From positions 68,061-132,060 of the forward strand of contig NZ_JAAGVC010000001.1 in the NCBI RefSeq assembly GCF_010858045.1: DNA of 64,000 nucleotides, in the 5' to 3' direction. The notes below the pieces were generated by a model. That model had not been told where the DNA came from, did not search any database, and saw only the letters and a list, made by a program, of their open reading frames with translations. Source of the DNA: Nocardia cyriacigeorgica (GTDB lineage: Bacteria; Actinomycetota; Actinomycetes; Mycobacteriales; Mycobacteriaceae). This document shows, one piece after another, positions 35,050 through 43,787 of the stretch (positions are counted from its first letter, which is position 1; each line of letters opens with the position of its first letter). The position numbers and the translations under genes are program-made.

Positions 35050-38000
35050 CTACCGACCGGCGGACAGGCCGCTCCTCCATGGTGACGACCTGTCTTCCGC
35101 TGAGAATATTCCCTCCCGTTCTCCGGCCGCTGCCCAGAGTCGGGCATAGGCGCCGCGGGCGGCCAGCAGTTCGTCGTGTGCGCCGATTTCCACGATCCGG
35201 CCGTGGTCGACGACCGCGATCCGGTCGGCGCGCGCGGCCGTCGCCAGCCGGTGCGCCACCACCACCGTGGTCCGGTTCCTTGCCAGCGATTTCGTCGCGA
35301 CCAGCACCGATCGCTCGGTATCTGGATCGAGGGTGGCCGTCGCCTCGTCCAGCAGCAGCAGATCGGGGTCGACCAGTTCGGCCCTGGCCAGCGCGATCAG
35401 CTGGCGCTGTCCGGCCGACAGGCCGCGGCCGCGCTCACCCACCGGTTGGGCCATGCCGAGCGGGAGAGCCTCGATCATCGCGGTCGCGCCCACCGCCGCG
35501 GCGGCCGCCGCGATCTCTTGTCCGGTCGCCGATGGTTTCCCGAATGCAATGTTGCTGGCGACGTCGCCGGTGAACAGGTGAGGTTCTTGCGGGACGATGC
35601 CGAGGCGGGCCCGGTAGTCGGCGAGCCGGTAGTCGCGCAGGTCGACGTCGTCGACGCGGACCGACCCAGCGCCGTCGGCCGGTAGGTCGTAGAGGCGGGC
35701 CAGCAGCTTGACGATGGTCGATTTACCCGCGCCGGTCGCGCCGACCAACGCCAGCGTGGTGCCGGCCGGGATGTCGAGGCAGACGTCGTCGAGGGCGAGG
35801 TTCTCGGTGCCCGGATAGCCGAAGCGCACCTGATCCAGGCGGACGGCGCCGTCGAGCCGGTCGGTGATGGCGACGGCGTCGGGGGCGTCGGGCGCGATCG
35901 AGGATTCCGTGCGCAGCAGCGCCCCGATCCGGCGCAGACCCACCTTGGCCTGCTGATATCCGTCGAAGACCTGGGACAGGTGCTGCACCGGCCCGAACAG
36001 CAGTTCCAGGTAGAGCACGAAGGCGACGAGGGTGCCCGCGCTGGTGGTGCCGCCGGCGATCTCGCGGGCGCCGACGAACACCACCATGGCCAGTGCCAGG
36101 TCCGACCAGGCCGAGATGAACGCGAAGTACAGCGCGATGGCCCGCTGCGCCCGCATCCGGCTGTGCCGGTAGCGCTCGGAGTATTCGGCGAAACGGCGGG
36201 CCGCGAGCGGTTCGTGCCGGTAGGCCTGCACCGCGCGCAGGCCGCTGATGTTCTCCTGGAAGTCCGCGTTGACGGTGGAGACGTGTTCCCGCGAGATCGT
36301 GTAGGCCGCCGAGGACACCCGCCGGAAGATCACGGTCGCGATCACCAGCGGCGGCAGCACGCCGAGCAGCACCACCAGTGCCAGCGGGGTGTCGATGACC
36401 AGCAGTGCCACCGCGATCGCTACCAGCGACAGCGCGCTGACCAGTGCGGTCGAGACGCCGGTCTGCAAGAAGGTCGACAACGCGTCCACGTCGGTGGTCA
36501 TCCGCGTCATGATCCGGCCGGACAGTTCGCGCTCGTAGTAGTCGAGGCCGAGTCGTTGCAGATGGGCATAGCTGCGCACGCGTAACCCGTAGAGCACCCG
36601 CTCGCCGGTGCGGGCGGTCAGCGTGGTGGTGGCCGCGGCCACGATCCAGCCCGCGAGCACCAGCACCGCGCCGAGGACGGCCGCCCGCACCAGTGCGCTC
36701 AGATCGTCTCCGCCGACGCCGGCATCGATGGCGTAGCGCACGATCGGCGGGAACCCGATCCCGATCAACGCCTCCACCGCCAGCAAGATCATGACCGTCA
36801 GCACCAGCGCGCGCACCGGCCACAGCAAGCGGATCAGCCGGAAGCCGGGATCGGGTTGCCGTAGTCGCGCGGCATCCAGCCGGGGCTCTTCGGTGGCCGG
36901 GGGCAGCCGCTCGATGGTGCGGCGCAGTTCCGGCGTCTCGCTCAGATCCGCGGCGGCGGCGCGGCCGGCCCCGCGCGGTGTCCGGCGGGCCGGCTCGGGG
37001 AGCACGGGAGCCGTGACCGGCTGGGCATGGGCGGGTGCGGGCAGGCGGACCACTCGGTCGGCGTGCGCGAGCGTCGATTCGCGGTGGGCCAGGATGATCG
37101 TGGTGCGCTCGCCGCGGTCGGGCAGCGCCTCGAAGATGGCGGCCTCGGTGACGGCGTCGACGGCGGAGGTGGCGTCGTCGAGGACCAGGATGCGCGGCCG
37201 GGCCAGCAGCGCCCGCGCCAGGGCGATGCGCTGGCGCTGCCCACCGGACAGGGTGAGTCCGCGTTCACCCACCACGGTGTCGTAGCCGTCGGGCAGGTCG
37301 CTGATGAATTCGTCGGCCGCGGCCATTTTCGCCGCCTGCCGGATCTCGGCGTCGGTCGCCTCTGGACTGCCGAGGGCGATATTCGCGGCGATCGTGTCGG
37401 AGAACAGGAACGGGTCGTCGAAGACCACACCGATGGCGGCGCGCAGGTCACTCGCCCTGAGCTGGGCGATGTCGATGTGGTCGGCCGCTCGTCCATCGCC
37501 GCGGGACGGTGAGCCGCCAGCGGGCTCGTCACGGCCGGTTTCCGCTCGCCCGGGATCGCCGGTGGCGGGCGGCGTGGGAGCTGCGTGACTGCCCTTCGCC
37601 GACGGCCCCGGGATCGCAGCGTCGATCAGGACTTCGGGCTTCGCCGCCGCGTCCGGCGCGGCGGTGAACAGCCGGATCGCGCCGGAGTCGGGTGCGTAGA
37701 ACCGGGGAAGCAGCAGGGACAGGGTGGTCTTGCCCGACCCCGCTGGCCCGATGATCGCCACCGTTTCCCCCGGCCGCACGGTGAGGTCGAGATCGCGCAG
37801 CACCGGCCGGTCCGGATCGAAACCGAAGGTCAGCGCGTCGATGTCGACACCGAGCGGTCCATCGGGCAGGTCCAGTGGATGCTCCGGATCGGCGACGGTG
37901 GGCGCGGCGTCGATCACCTGGAACACCCGTTCGGCGGCAGCCCGGGTGAGCTGGGCCATGATCACCACCGAGGCCATGGTGCGCGCGGTGGTGGTCATGG

Positions 38001-38889
38001 TGGCGACGTAGGCGGTGAAGGCGAGAAACGTGCCGAGGCCGATGCTGCCGCCCATGGCCAGCACCCCGCCGAGGGCGACCACACCGACCAGGCCCACCTG
38101 GGGGATGGCGGCCAGCGTCGGCGCGAAGCGGGAGTTGATGGTCGCGGCCCGCATGCGCTCGGCGAACAGCGTGCGGCCGTGCCGTTCGAGCAGGTCGACC
38201 ATCCGCGCTTCCTGGCCGAACCCCTTGACCACCCGGACGCCGGTGACCGTTTCCTCGACGTGCTGGGCGAGGTCGGCCGCGCGTTGCTGCGCCGACCAGG
38301 TGGCCGCGTACAGCTTGGGCCGGATGCGGTACACCACCACCGCGACGGCGGGTACCACCAACAGCGCGACCGTGGCCAGCAGCGGCGACAGCCACATCAT
38401 CACCGCCGCGGCGAGCACGAATTGCAGCAGCGACATTCCCGACAGCGGGGCCATCGCCAGCAGCCCCTGCACCAGTTGCAGGTCGGTGATCGAACGCGAC
38501 ACCACCTGCCCGGTGCGGATGGCGTCCTGCCCGGCGCCATCGAGCCGTTGCAGTGAGCCGAGCAGCTTCACCCGCAGCGCGTGCTGGACATCCAGCGACA
38601 GTCGTCCGGCCAGTAGCCGCCGCCCGAAGGAAGCGAGGAACCGGCCGAGGGCGAGCAGCACGAGCAGCCCGGCGACGGTCCCGATCACTCCGGTATCGCC
38701 GATGCCCGCCGCATCGACGGCCCGTTTGGTCAGCAGCGGCGCGACGATCTCGGCAGCCGCTCCCGCCAGCACCGCGGCAGCGATCCCGAGCACGGTGCGC
38801 CGATGGCGCGTGCTCTCCAGCCACAGCCGCCGAATCCAACCGGGCGCCCGCCCCACGCTGTCCGACCCCCCGACGACTTCTGTACTCAC
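35050..38889 (-). CDS. Fused ABC exporter with two TMD-NBD halves (Rv0194-like)
   Basis: A 1279-residue single-chain exporter with 12 predicted helices. Half 1 has Walker [10 protein letters not shown] (about 380), [15 protein letters not shown] and Walker [13 protein letters not shown] (about 566). Half 2 has GATGAGKST (about 1048), [15 protein letters not shown] and [12 protein letters not shown] (about 1175). In half 1 the catalytic Glu is Asp and the Q-loop reads VFDDPFLF, so one ATP site is probably degenerate, as in heterodimeric exporters. A Pro/Ala-rich insert of about 60 residues splits NBD1 (about 405-465). GAGGAG precedes the GTG at 38889; the frame runs upstream as far as 39156. 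Related multidrug or lipid exporters are known; the substrate is unknown. Confidence 0.93.
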   Translation of the reverse strand: MSTEVVGGSDSVGRAPGWIRRLWLESTRHRRTVLGIAAAVLAGAAAEIVAPLLTKRAVDAAGIGDTGVIGTVAGLLVLLALGRFLASFGRRLLAGRLSLDVQHALRVKLLGSLQRLDGAGQDAIRTGQVVSRSITDLQLVQGLLAMAPLSGMSLLQFVLAAAVMMWLSPLLATVALLVVPAVAVVVYRIRPKLYAATWSAQQRAADLAQHVEETVTGVRVVKGFGQEARMVDLLERHGRTLFAERMRAATINSRFAPTLAAIPQVGLVGVVALGGVLAMGGSIGLGTFLAFTAYVATMTTTARTMASVVIMAQLTRAAAERVFQVIDAAPTVADPEHPLDLPDGPLGVDIDALTFGFDPDRPVLRDLDLTVRPGETVAIIGPAGSGKTTLSLLLPRFYAPDSGAIRLFTAAPDAAAKPEVLIDAAIPGPSAKGSHAAPTPPATGDPGRAETGRDEPAGGSPSRGDGRAADHIDIAQLRASDLRAAIGVVFDDPFLFSDTIAANIALGSPEATDAEIRQAAKMAAADEFISDLPDGYDTVVGERGLTLSGGQRQRIALARALLARPRILVLDDATSAVDAVTEAAIFEALPDRGERTTIILAHRESTLAHADRVVRLPAPAHAQPVTAPVLPEPARRTPRGAGRAAAADLSETPELRRTIERLPPATEEPRLDAARLRQPDPGFRLIRLLWPVRALVLTVMILLAVEALIGIGFPPIVRYAIDAGVGGDDLSALVRAAVLGAVLVLAGWIVAAATTTLTARTGERVLYGLRVRSYAHLQRLGLDYYERELSGRIMTRMTTDVDALSTFLQTGVSTALVSALSLVAIAVALLVIDTPLALVVLLGVLPPLVIATVIFRRVSSAAYTISREHVSTVNADFQENISGLRAVQAYRHEPLAARRFAEYSERYRHSRMRAQRAIALYFAFISAWSDLALAMVVFVGAREIAGGTTSAGTLVAFVLYLELLFGPVQHLSQVFDGYQQAKVGLRRIGALLRTESSIAPDAPDAVAITDRLDGAVRLDQVRFGYPGTENLALDDVCLDIPAGTTLALVGATGAGKSTIVKLLARLYDLPADGAGSVRVDDVDLRDYRLADYRARLGIVPQEPHLFTGDVASNIAFGKPSATGQEIAAAAAAVGATAMIEALPLGMAQPVGERGRGLSAGQRQLIALARAELVDPDLLLLDEATATLDPDTERSVLVATKSLARNRTTVVVAHRLATAARADRIAVVDHGRIVEIGAHDELLAARGAYARLWAAAGEREGIFSAEDRSSPWRSGLSAGR

Positions 38890-38894
38890 CCGCG

Positions 38895-38900
38895 CTCCTC
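38895..38900 (-). promoter_or_regulatory. Ribosome binding site fixing the ABC exporter start
   Basis: GAGGAG on the minus strand, 5 nt before the GTG at 38889, inside a longer GGAGGCGGAGGAG run. It favours this start over the unsupported upstream ATG at 39039. Confidence 0.75.
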
Positions 38901-39115
38901 CGCCTCCCCGAGTTTCTTGGCCGGACTCGGGTACCGAACCGGTAGCGTCGGCGGCCGGCGGTTTGTGCGTCTCTGGGCCTGTTGTGGACGTACCCGACGA
39001 GTTACCCGGCCCATCCGAGATCAGATGTTCCGGTGGCATCGACCATAACGACACCCACCGACAGACGGTTGTTCCCGCCGGACGATCGACATGAGTGAGT
39101 CGACCCGGTATCAGC

Positions 39116-39898
39116 TCACAGGTCGCGGGCGCGCACCGACCACCAGCCCAGGCCACCGATGCCGATGGTCCACAGCAGCAGCACCACGATCGCCGCCGGT
39201 GTCGGCGCCAGCAGGTCGGCGGTGGCGAAGGAGCCGGGCATCAGGGCGCTCACCGTCGACGACCCGGGCAGCAGGGTCGCCACTCCGGCGATGCCGAGGC
39301 CGGTGGTCACCAGCCAGATCAGCGGCTCGATCACCAGCAGCCAGCCGAGCACCAGCGCGACGCCGGTCCCGGGCGAGCGCAGCCACAGCCCCACGCCGGA
39401 GCCGATGACCGCCCAGCACACCGCCGCGACCAGCCCGCCGCCGAGCGCGGCGAACAGCTGCGCGGTGATCTCGAACTTCCCGTTGCCGAAGGCGAAAAGG
39501 CAGCCGAGCGCGACGAGCTCGACCGCCACCGCCGCACCCAGCGCAACAGCCGCCGTGACCAGCATTTTTGCGCCGACCAGCCGATCGCGGTCCGGAGTGA
39601 ACATGGCCGTGATGGCCATCGTGTCGTGCCGGAATTCGGCACCGGCAGCGGCCGCGCCGTACCCGCCGGCCGCCAGCACGACCGCGATCAATGCCAGATA
39701 CAGGCCGATGGTGGCGGCGCCGGTGGCCGGCTCGCCCTCGGGGTCGGCGGGTCCGGACAGGATCGCGGTGACCGAACTGGTCACCACGGCACAGGCGACC
39801 ACCAGCGCCGCGAGCAATCGCGGCCAGCGCAGCGTCGCGGTCTTGCGGAGTTCGGAGTTGATCGCCGGCAGCAGGTCCGCGGGCAGGACGTCGATCAT
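39116..39898 (-). CDS. ABC-2-type membrane permease
   Basis: A 260-residue membrane protein with about six hydrophobic helices. The helical regions include LLAALVVACAVVTSSVTAI, TIGLYLALIAVVLAAGGYGAAAAGAEF, MLVTAAVALGAAVAVELVALGCL and ALVLGWLLVIEPLIWLV. The motif EFRHDTMAITAMFTPDR resembles the conserved E-x-x-x-G-T region of ABC-2 subunits. It overlaps the ATPase start by 4 bp and is the third gene of a three-gene operon. It likely exports an unknown compound with the upstream ATPase-like protein. Confidence 0.82.
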   Translation of the reverse strand: MIDVLPADLLPAINSELRKTATLRWPRLLAALVVACAVVTSSVTAILSGPADPEGEPATGAATIGLYLALIAVVLAAGGYGAAAAGAEFRHDTMAITAMFTPDRDRLVGAKMLVTAAVALGAAVAVELVALGCLFAFGNGKFEITAQLFAALGGGLVAAVCWAVIGSGVGLWLRSPGTGVALVLGWLLVIEPLIWLVTTGLGIAGVATLLPGSSTVSALMPGSFATADLLAPTPAAIVVLLLWTIGIGGLGWWSVRARDL

Positions 39899-40890
39899 CG
39901 TGGAATCCCGTACGGCATCGGAGACGGTTGCGGAGGTCGAGCGGGGTGTGGCGGAGCGGCGGTGCCGGTGACCACCGGCAGGTGACGGGCCGCGGCGGTG
40001 AGCGAGGCCAGCACGCGGTCCGGGTGGATGGGGTCGGCGACGATGCTGTCGATGCGGACGCCTGCCGTACCGGCGACCGCCAGGATCTGCTCCTGGCTCG
40101 CCTCGGCGACGGCGAGCCTGCCGTCCTGGCGGATGACGGCATCGGTGTATCCGGCCACTGCCAGCGCCGTGGCCAGCGCGATCGCCGAGGATGTCGCCAC
40201 AACGAGCCGGTCGGGATTATTGCGCCGCAGCCGCGACGGGCTGCCCTGGTACACCACCGAGCCCTCGCTGAGCACGATGATGGTGTCGGTGAACGGCAAC
40301 ACCGCGGCCAGGCTGCGCCCGGTGATCAGCGCGCTCCCGCCGCGGCCCGCGTGTCCGCGCAGGAAATCGGTGAGCCAGGCGTGTTCGACGCTGTCGAGTT
40401 CGAGAGTGGGGTCGTCGAGCACCAGCAATTGCGGGTTCGGCAGCAGGGCGGTCGCTATCGCGGCGCGCAGCTGACGTCCCGGGCTGAGCCCGTCGGGCTT
40501 GGTGCCGGCGAAGTCGGTCAGTCCGGTCAGCTCCAAGACCTCGCGCACCCGCCGGTCCGGCAGTCCAGCTGCGGCGGCGTAGATCCGCAGGTGGTCGCGG
40601 ATGGTGCGGCCGGGGTGCAGCCCGCGCGGGTCGAGCACGCCGCCGACCACGGGTGCGTAGTCGGGCCGGTTAGCGACATCGAAACCGCCCGCCTGCACCG
40701 CACCGGCGGTGGGTTCGAGCAGCCCGAGCAGCACACCGGCCACCGTCGTCTTGCCCGCGTCCTCCGGGCCGACCAGCGCCGCGACGGTGCCGGGTGCGAC
40801 CGTGAAACTCGCGTCGCGCACGGCCTCGGTCAGGTCGTAGCGCTTGGTCAGTCCGCGGACGGCGAAGGCCTGCGGTCGTGCGGCGCTCAC
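39895..40890 (-). CDS. ABC transporter ATPase with degenerate catalytic motifs
   Basis: A 331-residue protein with the ABC ATPase layout but altered signatures. Walker A is GPEDAGKTT (41-49), the signature is LSPGRQLRA instead of LSGGQ (136-144), Walker B is LLVLDDP with Asp161 where Glu is usual, and the H-loop reads TGRSL with Arg193 in place of His. This suggests weak or regulatory ATPase activity. A C-terminal domain (about 230-310) is typical of drug-type ATPases. It partners with the ABC-2 permease downstream (4-bp overlap). Confidence 0.85.
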   Translation of the reverse strand: MSAARPQAFAVRGLTKRYDLTEAVRDASFTVAPGTVAALVGPEDAGKTTVAGVLLGLLEPTAGAVQAGGFDVANRPDYAPVVGGVLDPRGLHPGRTIRDHLRIYAAAAGLPDRRVREVLELTGLTDFAGTKPDGLSPGRQLRAAIATALLPNPQLLVLDDPTLELDSVEHAWLTDFLRGHAGRGGSALITGRSLAAVLPFTDTIIVLSEGSVVYQGSPSRLRRNNPDRLVVATSSAIALATALAVAGYTDAVIRQDGRLAVAEASQEQILAVAGTAGVRIDSIVADPIHPDRVLASLTAAARHLPVVTGTAAPPHPARPPQPSPMPYGIPR

Positions 40891-41633
40891 CGCGAGACGG
40901 CCGGGGGCGGCGGGTAGGCGGAGGGCACCGCAGACGCTTCCAGCGCCGGCAGCGGATCGGCGTCGATGATCTGCGGCTGATCGGCCGGGAAGTGGGCAGG
41001 CGCGGGACCGAAGGCCTTGCGCGCGTTGTTGATCGTGGCCTTGCCGAGGGCGCGGTTGCCGGCCCCGCCGATCACCGCGCCGATGCCCGCTGGCAGCACC
41101 TTGCCCGCCATCAGGCCGGCGCGTTTGGTGATGAATCGGACGATGAACCGTTTGAGCAGCGACTCGTTCATACCTGCCACGCCGGGAATGCGGGTCGCGA
41201 ACGCCGTGCCCCAGTTCTTGGCGGAATGGCCGATGCTCTTCTGCACGATCTCCATGCCGGTATCGCCGAGCACGACCGCGAGCACCAGCGCTCGCCGCTG
41301 CTCCTTGTCCTGTGGCCGCACACCGTGTACCGAGGCGACCGCGAGCGTGAACACCGCGGAGGCCTCCATGAAGAAGGTGGTTTCGGCGCTGACCGCGGCC
41401 AGCGCCGCGACCGTGCCCACGCCAGGCACCGCGGCCGTGGCGCCGACCGCGCTACCGCTGCCGGTGACCGCGAGCAGGTACTGCTTTTCCAGCCGCTCGA
41501 TGATCTGCGCCGGGCTCTCGTCCGGATGCGCGCGCCGCAGCCGCGCCACGTACTTGGCGACCGCGGGGGCTTGCAGGCGGGATCCGGTATCGAGTAGCTC
41601 GACCACCGCTTTCTCGAACGCCTTGGTGAACAC
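40887..41633 (-). CDS. Gly-zipper membrane protein, first gene of the ABC operon
   Basis: A 248-residue protein of unknown family. The N-terminus is helical (AFEKAVVELLDTG, YVARLRRAHPDESPAQIIERL). AVGATAAVPGVGTVAALAAVSAETTFFMEASAVFTLAVASVHG and AGLMAGKVLPAGIGAVIGGAGNRALGK look like membrane-associated helical hairpins. The tail is Pro-rich. The GTG at 41633 is preceded by a strong GAGGAGG; longer versions of the frame lack such support. Its stop overlaps the ATPase start by 4 bp, so it probably works with that transporter. Confidence 0.75.
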   Translation of the reverse strand: MFTKAFEKAVVELLDTGSRLQAPAVAKYVARLRRAHPDESPAQIIERLEKQYLLAVTGSGSAVGATAAVPGVGTVAALAAVSAETTFFMEASAVFTLAVASVHGVRPQDKEQRRALVLAVVLGDTGMEIVQKSIGHSAKNWGTAFATRIPGVAGMNESLLKRFIVRFITKRAGLMAGKVLPAGIGAVIGGAGNRALGKATINNARKAFGPAPAHFPADQPQIIDADPLPALEASAVPSAYPPPPAVSR

Positions 41634-41641
41634 GGCCTCAT

Positions 41642-41648
41642 CCTCCTC
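41642..41648 (-). promoter_or_regulatory. Ribosome binding site fixing the Gly-zipper protein start
   Basis: GAGGAGG on the minus strand, 8 nt before the GTG at 41633. It supports this start over several upstream alternatives, including the ATG at 41687. Confidence 0.7.
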
Positions 41649-41794
41649 TTCGGCCTCTGCTGCGCAACTGTAGGGCACCTGCGCCATCAGCTCGTTCTGA
41701 CAACGGATTACCCGCTGCAATAGGTTCCGACCCCACCGCGCGCCGATCGGCACGGTGGTTCGGGTCACGGCCCGGCGGCCGGGAGAACGGCTGC

Positions 41795-42820
41795 CTACCG
41801 CGGCTCGCGCAGCGCGGGCACTCGCTCGCTCAGCGGCGGCGGAGGCGGCGGGGTGCCATCGCCGAAGGGCCTGCCACCCAGCGCCTCGCGCCCGTGCGGG
41901 GTCAGCCAATTCGACAGATCGGGGCCCTTGGGCACGATGCGAGTGGGGTTGATATCGGTGTGCACCACGTAGTAGTGGGTCTTGATCTGTCCGAAATCGA
42001 CGGTGTCACCGAATCCGGGCGTCTGGTAGAGGTCGCGCGCGTAGGCCCACAGCACCGGCATTTCGGCGAGCTTGTTGCGGTTGCATTTGAAATGCCCGTG
42101 GTAGACGGCGTCGAACCGGGCCAGTGTGGTGAACAGCCGCACGTCGGCCTCGGTGATGGTGTCGCCGACCAGATAGCGCTGCCCGGCCAGCCGGTCGCTG
42201 AGCCAATCCAGGGCGGTGAAGAGCCGGTCGTAGGCGTCGTCGTAGGCGTCCTGAGCGCCGGCGAAGCCGCAGCGGTAGACCCCGTTGTTGACCTCGGTGA
42301 AGACCCGGCGGTTCACCTCGTCGATCTCCGCGCGCAGCGGCGGCGGATACAGCTGCGGCGCGCCCGGCCGATGGAACTCGGTCCATTCGGTGGAGAAATC
42401 GAGGGTGATCTGGGCGTAGTCGTTGGTCACCACCTGGCCGGTCGGCACATCGACCATCGCGGGCACGGTGATACCGCGCGGGTAATCCGGGAAGCGGGCC
42501 AGGTAGGCATCGCGCAGGTGGTGGATGCCGAGCACCGGATCGACCTCGCCGGGGTCGAGATCGAAGGTCCAGCTGAGCTTGTCGTGGGTTGGTCCGCACA
42601 GTCCGAGCGAGATCACCTGTTCGAGCCCGAGCAGGCGACGCACGATGAGGGTGCGGTTGGCCCAGGGGCAGGCGCGGGCGGCGACCAGCCGGTACCGATC
42701 CGGCGCCACCGGATAGCCGTCTCGGCCGTCCGCGGTGATCCTGGTAGTGATGTAGTTGGTGTCACGCTTGAACTCGCCTGGCTCGACGTAGCTGCCTGCC
42801 TCCGATTCCGCCTTGGTCAC
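41795..42820 (-). CDS. Glutathionyl-hydroquinone reductase-like (ECM4/YqjG family) GST
   Basis: A 341-residue protein of the Xi-class GST family. CPWANR early in the sequence contains the catalytic Cys, and WTFDLDPGEVDPVLGIHHLRDAYLARFPDYPRGITVPAMVD and NRRVFTEVNNGVYRCGFAG are strong family patterns. The C-terminal GST-like helical domain is complete. Reference enzymes reduce glutathionyl-hydroquinones. Nocardiae are thought to use mycothiol rather than glutathione, so the physiological thiol is uncertain. The GTG at 42820 is taken as start. It is divergent from the crotonase-family gene, 50 bp away. Confidence 0.9.
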   Translation of the reverse strand: MTKAESEAGSYVEPGEFKRDTNYITTRITADGRDGYPVAPDRYRLVAARACPWANRTLIVRRLLGLEQVISLGLCGPTHDKLSWTFDLDPGEVDPVLGIHHLRDAYLARFPDYPRGITVPAMVDVPTGQVVTNDYAQITLDFSTEWTEFHRPGAPQLYPPPLRAEIDEVNRRVFTEVNNGVYRCGFAGAQDAYDDAYDRLFTALDWLSDRLAGQRYLVGDTITEADVRLFTTLARFDAVYHGHFKCNRNKLAEMPVLWAYARDLYQTPGFGDTVDFGQIKTHYYVVHTDINPTRIVPKGPDLSNWLTPHGREALGGRPFGDGTPPPPPPLSERVPALREPR

Positions 42821-42870
42821 ACCGACAGTCTCGCAGATCCGGGGCGAGGCGAGGGCTTTACTCTGACCGA

Positions 42871-43665
42871 ATGAGTGACACCAAACCCACCAGACTGGAA
42901 CGCGAGATCGTCGGCGACGGTGCCGAGATCGCGACATTGACTCTGGCGAATCCGCCGCTGAATCTGTTCGACCAGGCCATGTTCGATGCCCTCGTCGCCG
43001 ATATCGCCGAGTTGACCGCGCGTCCGCCGCGCGCGCTGCTGTTGCGCGCCGAAGGCAAGGTCGTCTCCGGTGGGGTCGATGTGCACACCTTCGACGGCCT
43101 GACCGCCGAGCAGGGCGCCGAGCTCTGGCGCGATCTGTTCGCCAGGATCTGCCATCCGCTCGAGGCCCTGCCGTGCCCGGTGGTGTTCGCGGCGCACGGC
43201 CTCACCCTCACCGCGGCCTTCGAGATCGCGCTGGCCTGCGATCTGATCCTGGCCGCGCCCAAGGCGAAGTTCGGGCTGGTGGAGATCGTGGTCGGGCTGA
43301 CGCCGTCGATGGGCGGCCCGCAGCGGCTGGCCGAGCGCGCGGGGTCGGGCCGGGCCCGCGAGCTGGTCATGACCGGCGACCTCTACGACGCGGCGACCAT
43401 GGCCGAATGGGGTGTGGTGAACGGGGTGCACGAGGACCTCGACGCCGCCGCCACCGCCCTGGTGCACCGGCTGGCGCAGGGCCCGACCCGCGCGCACGCC
43501 GCGACCAAGAAGATCGTCGAGGCCTGGCGTTCGGGCGGTGTGGCGCATGCCGATTCGGTGACGCCCGAGGTGTCCGGCGAGCTGTTCGCCACCGAGGATC
43601 TGCGTGGCGCGGTCCGCAGCTTCCTGGAGCTCGGTCCGGGTAAGGCGACCTATACCGGACGCTGA
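42871..43665 (+). CDS. Enoyl-CoA hydratase/isomerase (crotonase) family protein
   Basis: A 264-residue crotonase-fold enzyme. VVSGGVDVHTFDG is the oxyanion region, FEIALACDLILAAPKAKFGLVEIVVGLTPSMGGPQRL the second. The acidic residues in FEIAL and GLVEI occupy catalytic positions. The usual GGGxE loop reads LTAAFE, so the exact reaction is unclear. Likely roles are fatty-acid or aromatic-acid beta-oxidation. The ATG at 42871 is used. Confidence 0.9.
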   Translation: MSDTKPTRLEREIVGDGAEIATLTLANPPLNLFDQAMFDALVADIAELTARPPRALLLRAEGKVVSGGVDVHTFDGLTAEQGAELWRDLFARICHPLEALPCPVVFAAHGLTLTAAFEIALACDLILAAPKAKFGLVEIVVGLTPSMGGPQRLAERAGSGRARELVMTGDLYDAATMAEWGVVNGVHEDLDAAATALVHRLAQGPTRAHAATKKIVEAWRSGGVAHADSVTPEVSGELFATEDLRGAVRSFLELGPGKATYTGR

Positions 43666-43745
43666 TCGGCCTTGCTCCCGGGCATCCGTGGATGACGACA
43701 CGGAAACATTCGCCGACTCCGACCGCGAATTTGTGATCTGCGTCA

Positions 43746-43751
43746 TATAGT
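43746..43751 (+). promoter_or_regulatory. Candidate -10 element before the AMP-binding protein gene
   Basis: TATAGT lies 37 bp upstream of the start codon and matches the TANNNT consensus of actinobacterial SigA promoters. TGTGA (43732-43736) and TCACA (43751-43755) flank it, but the 14-nt separation does not fit a CRP site. Confidence 0.35.
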
Positions 43752-43787
43752 CACAGTGCCCGACGGTTCGAAGCACGCGGAGGTCCG

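Noticed and set aside
43732..43755. TGTGA...TCACA as a CRP/GlxR-type site
   Set aside because: The spacing of 14 nt differs from the 6 nt of known sites, and it overlaps a likely -10 element.
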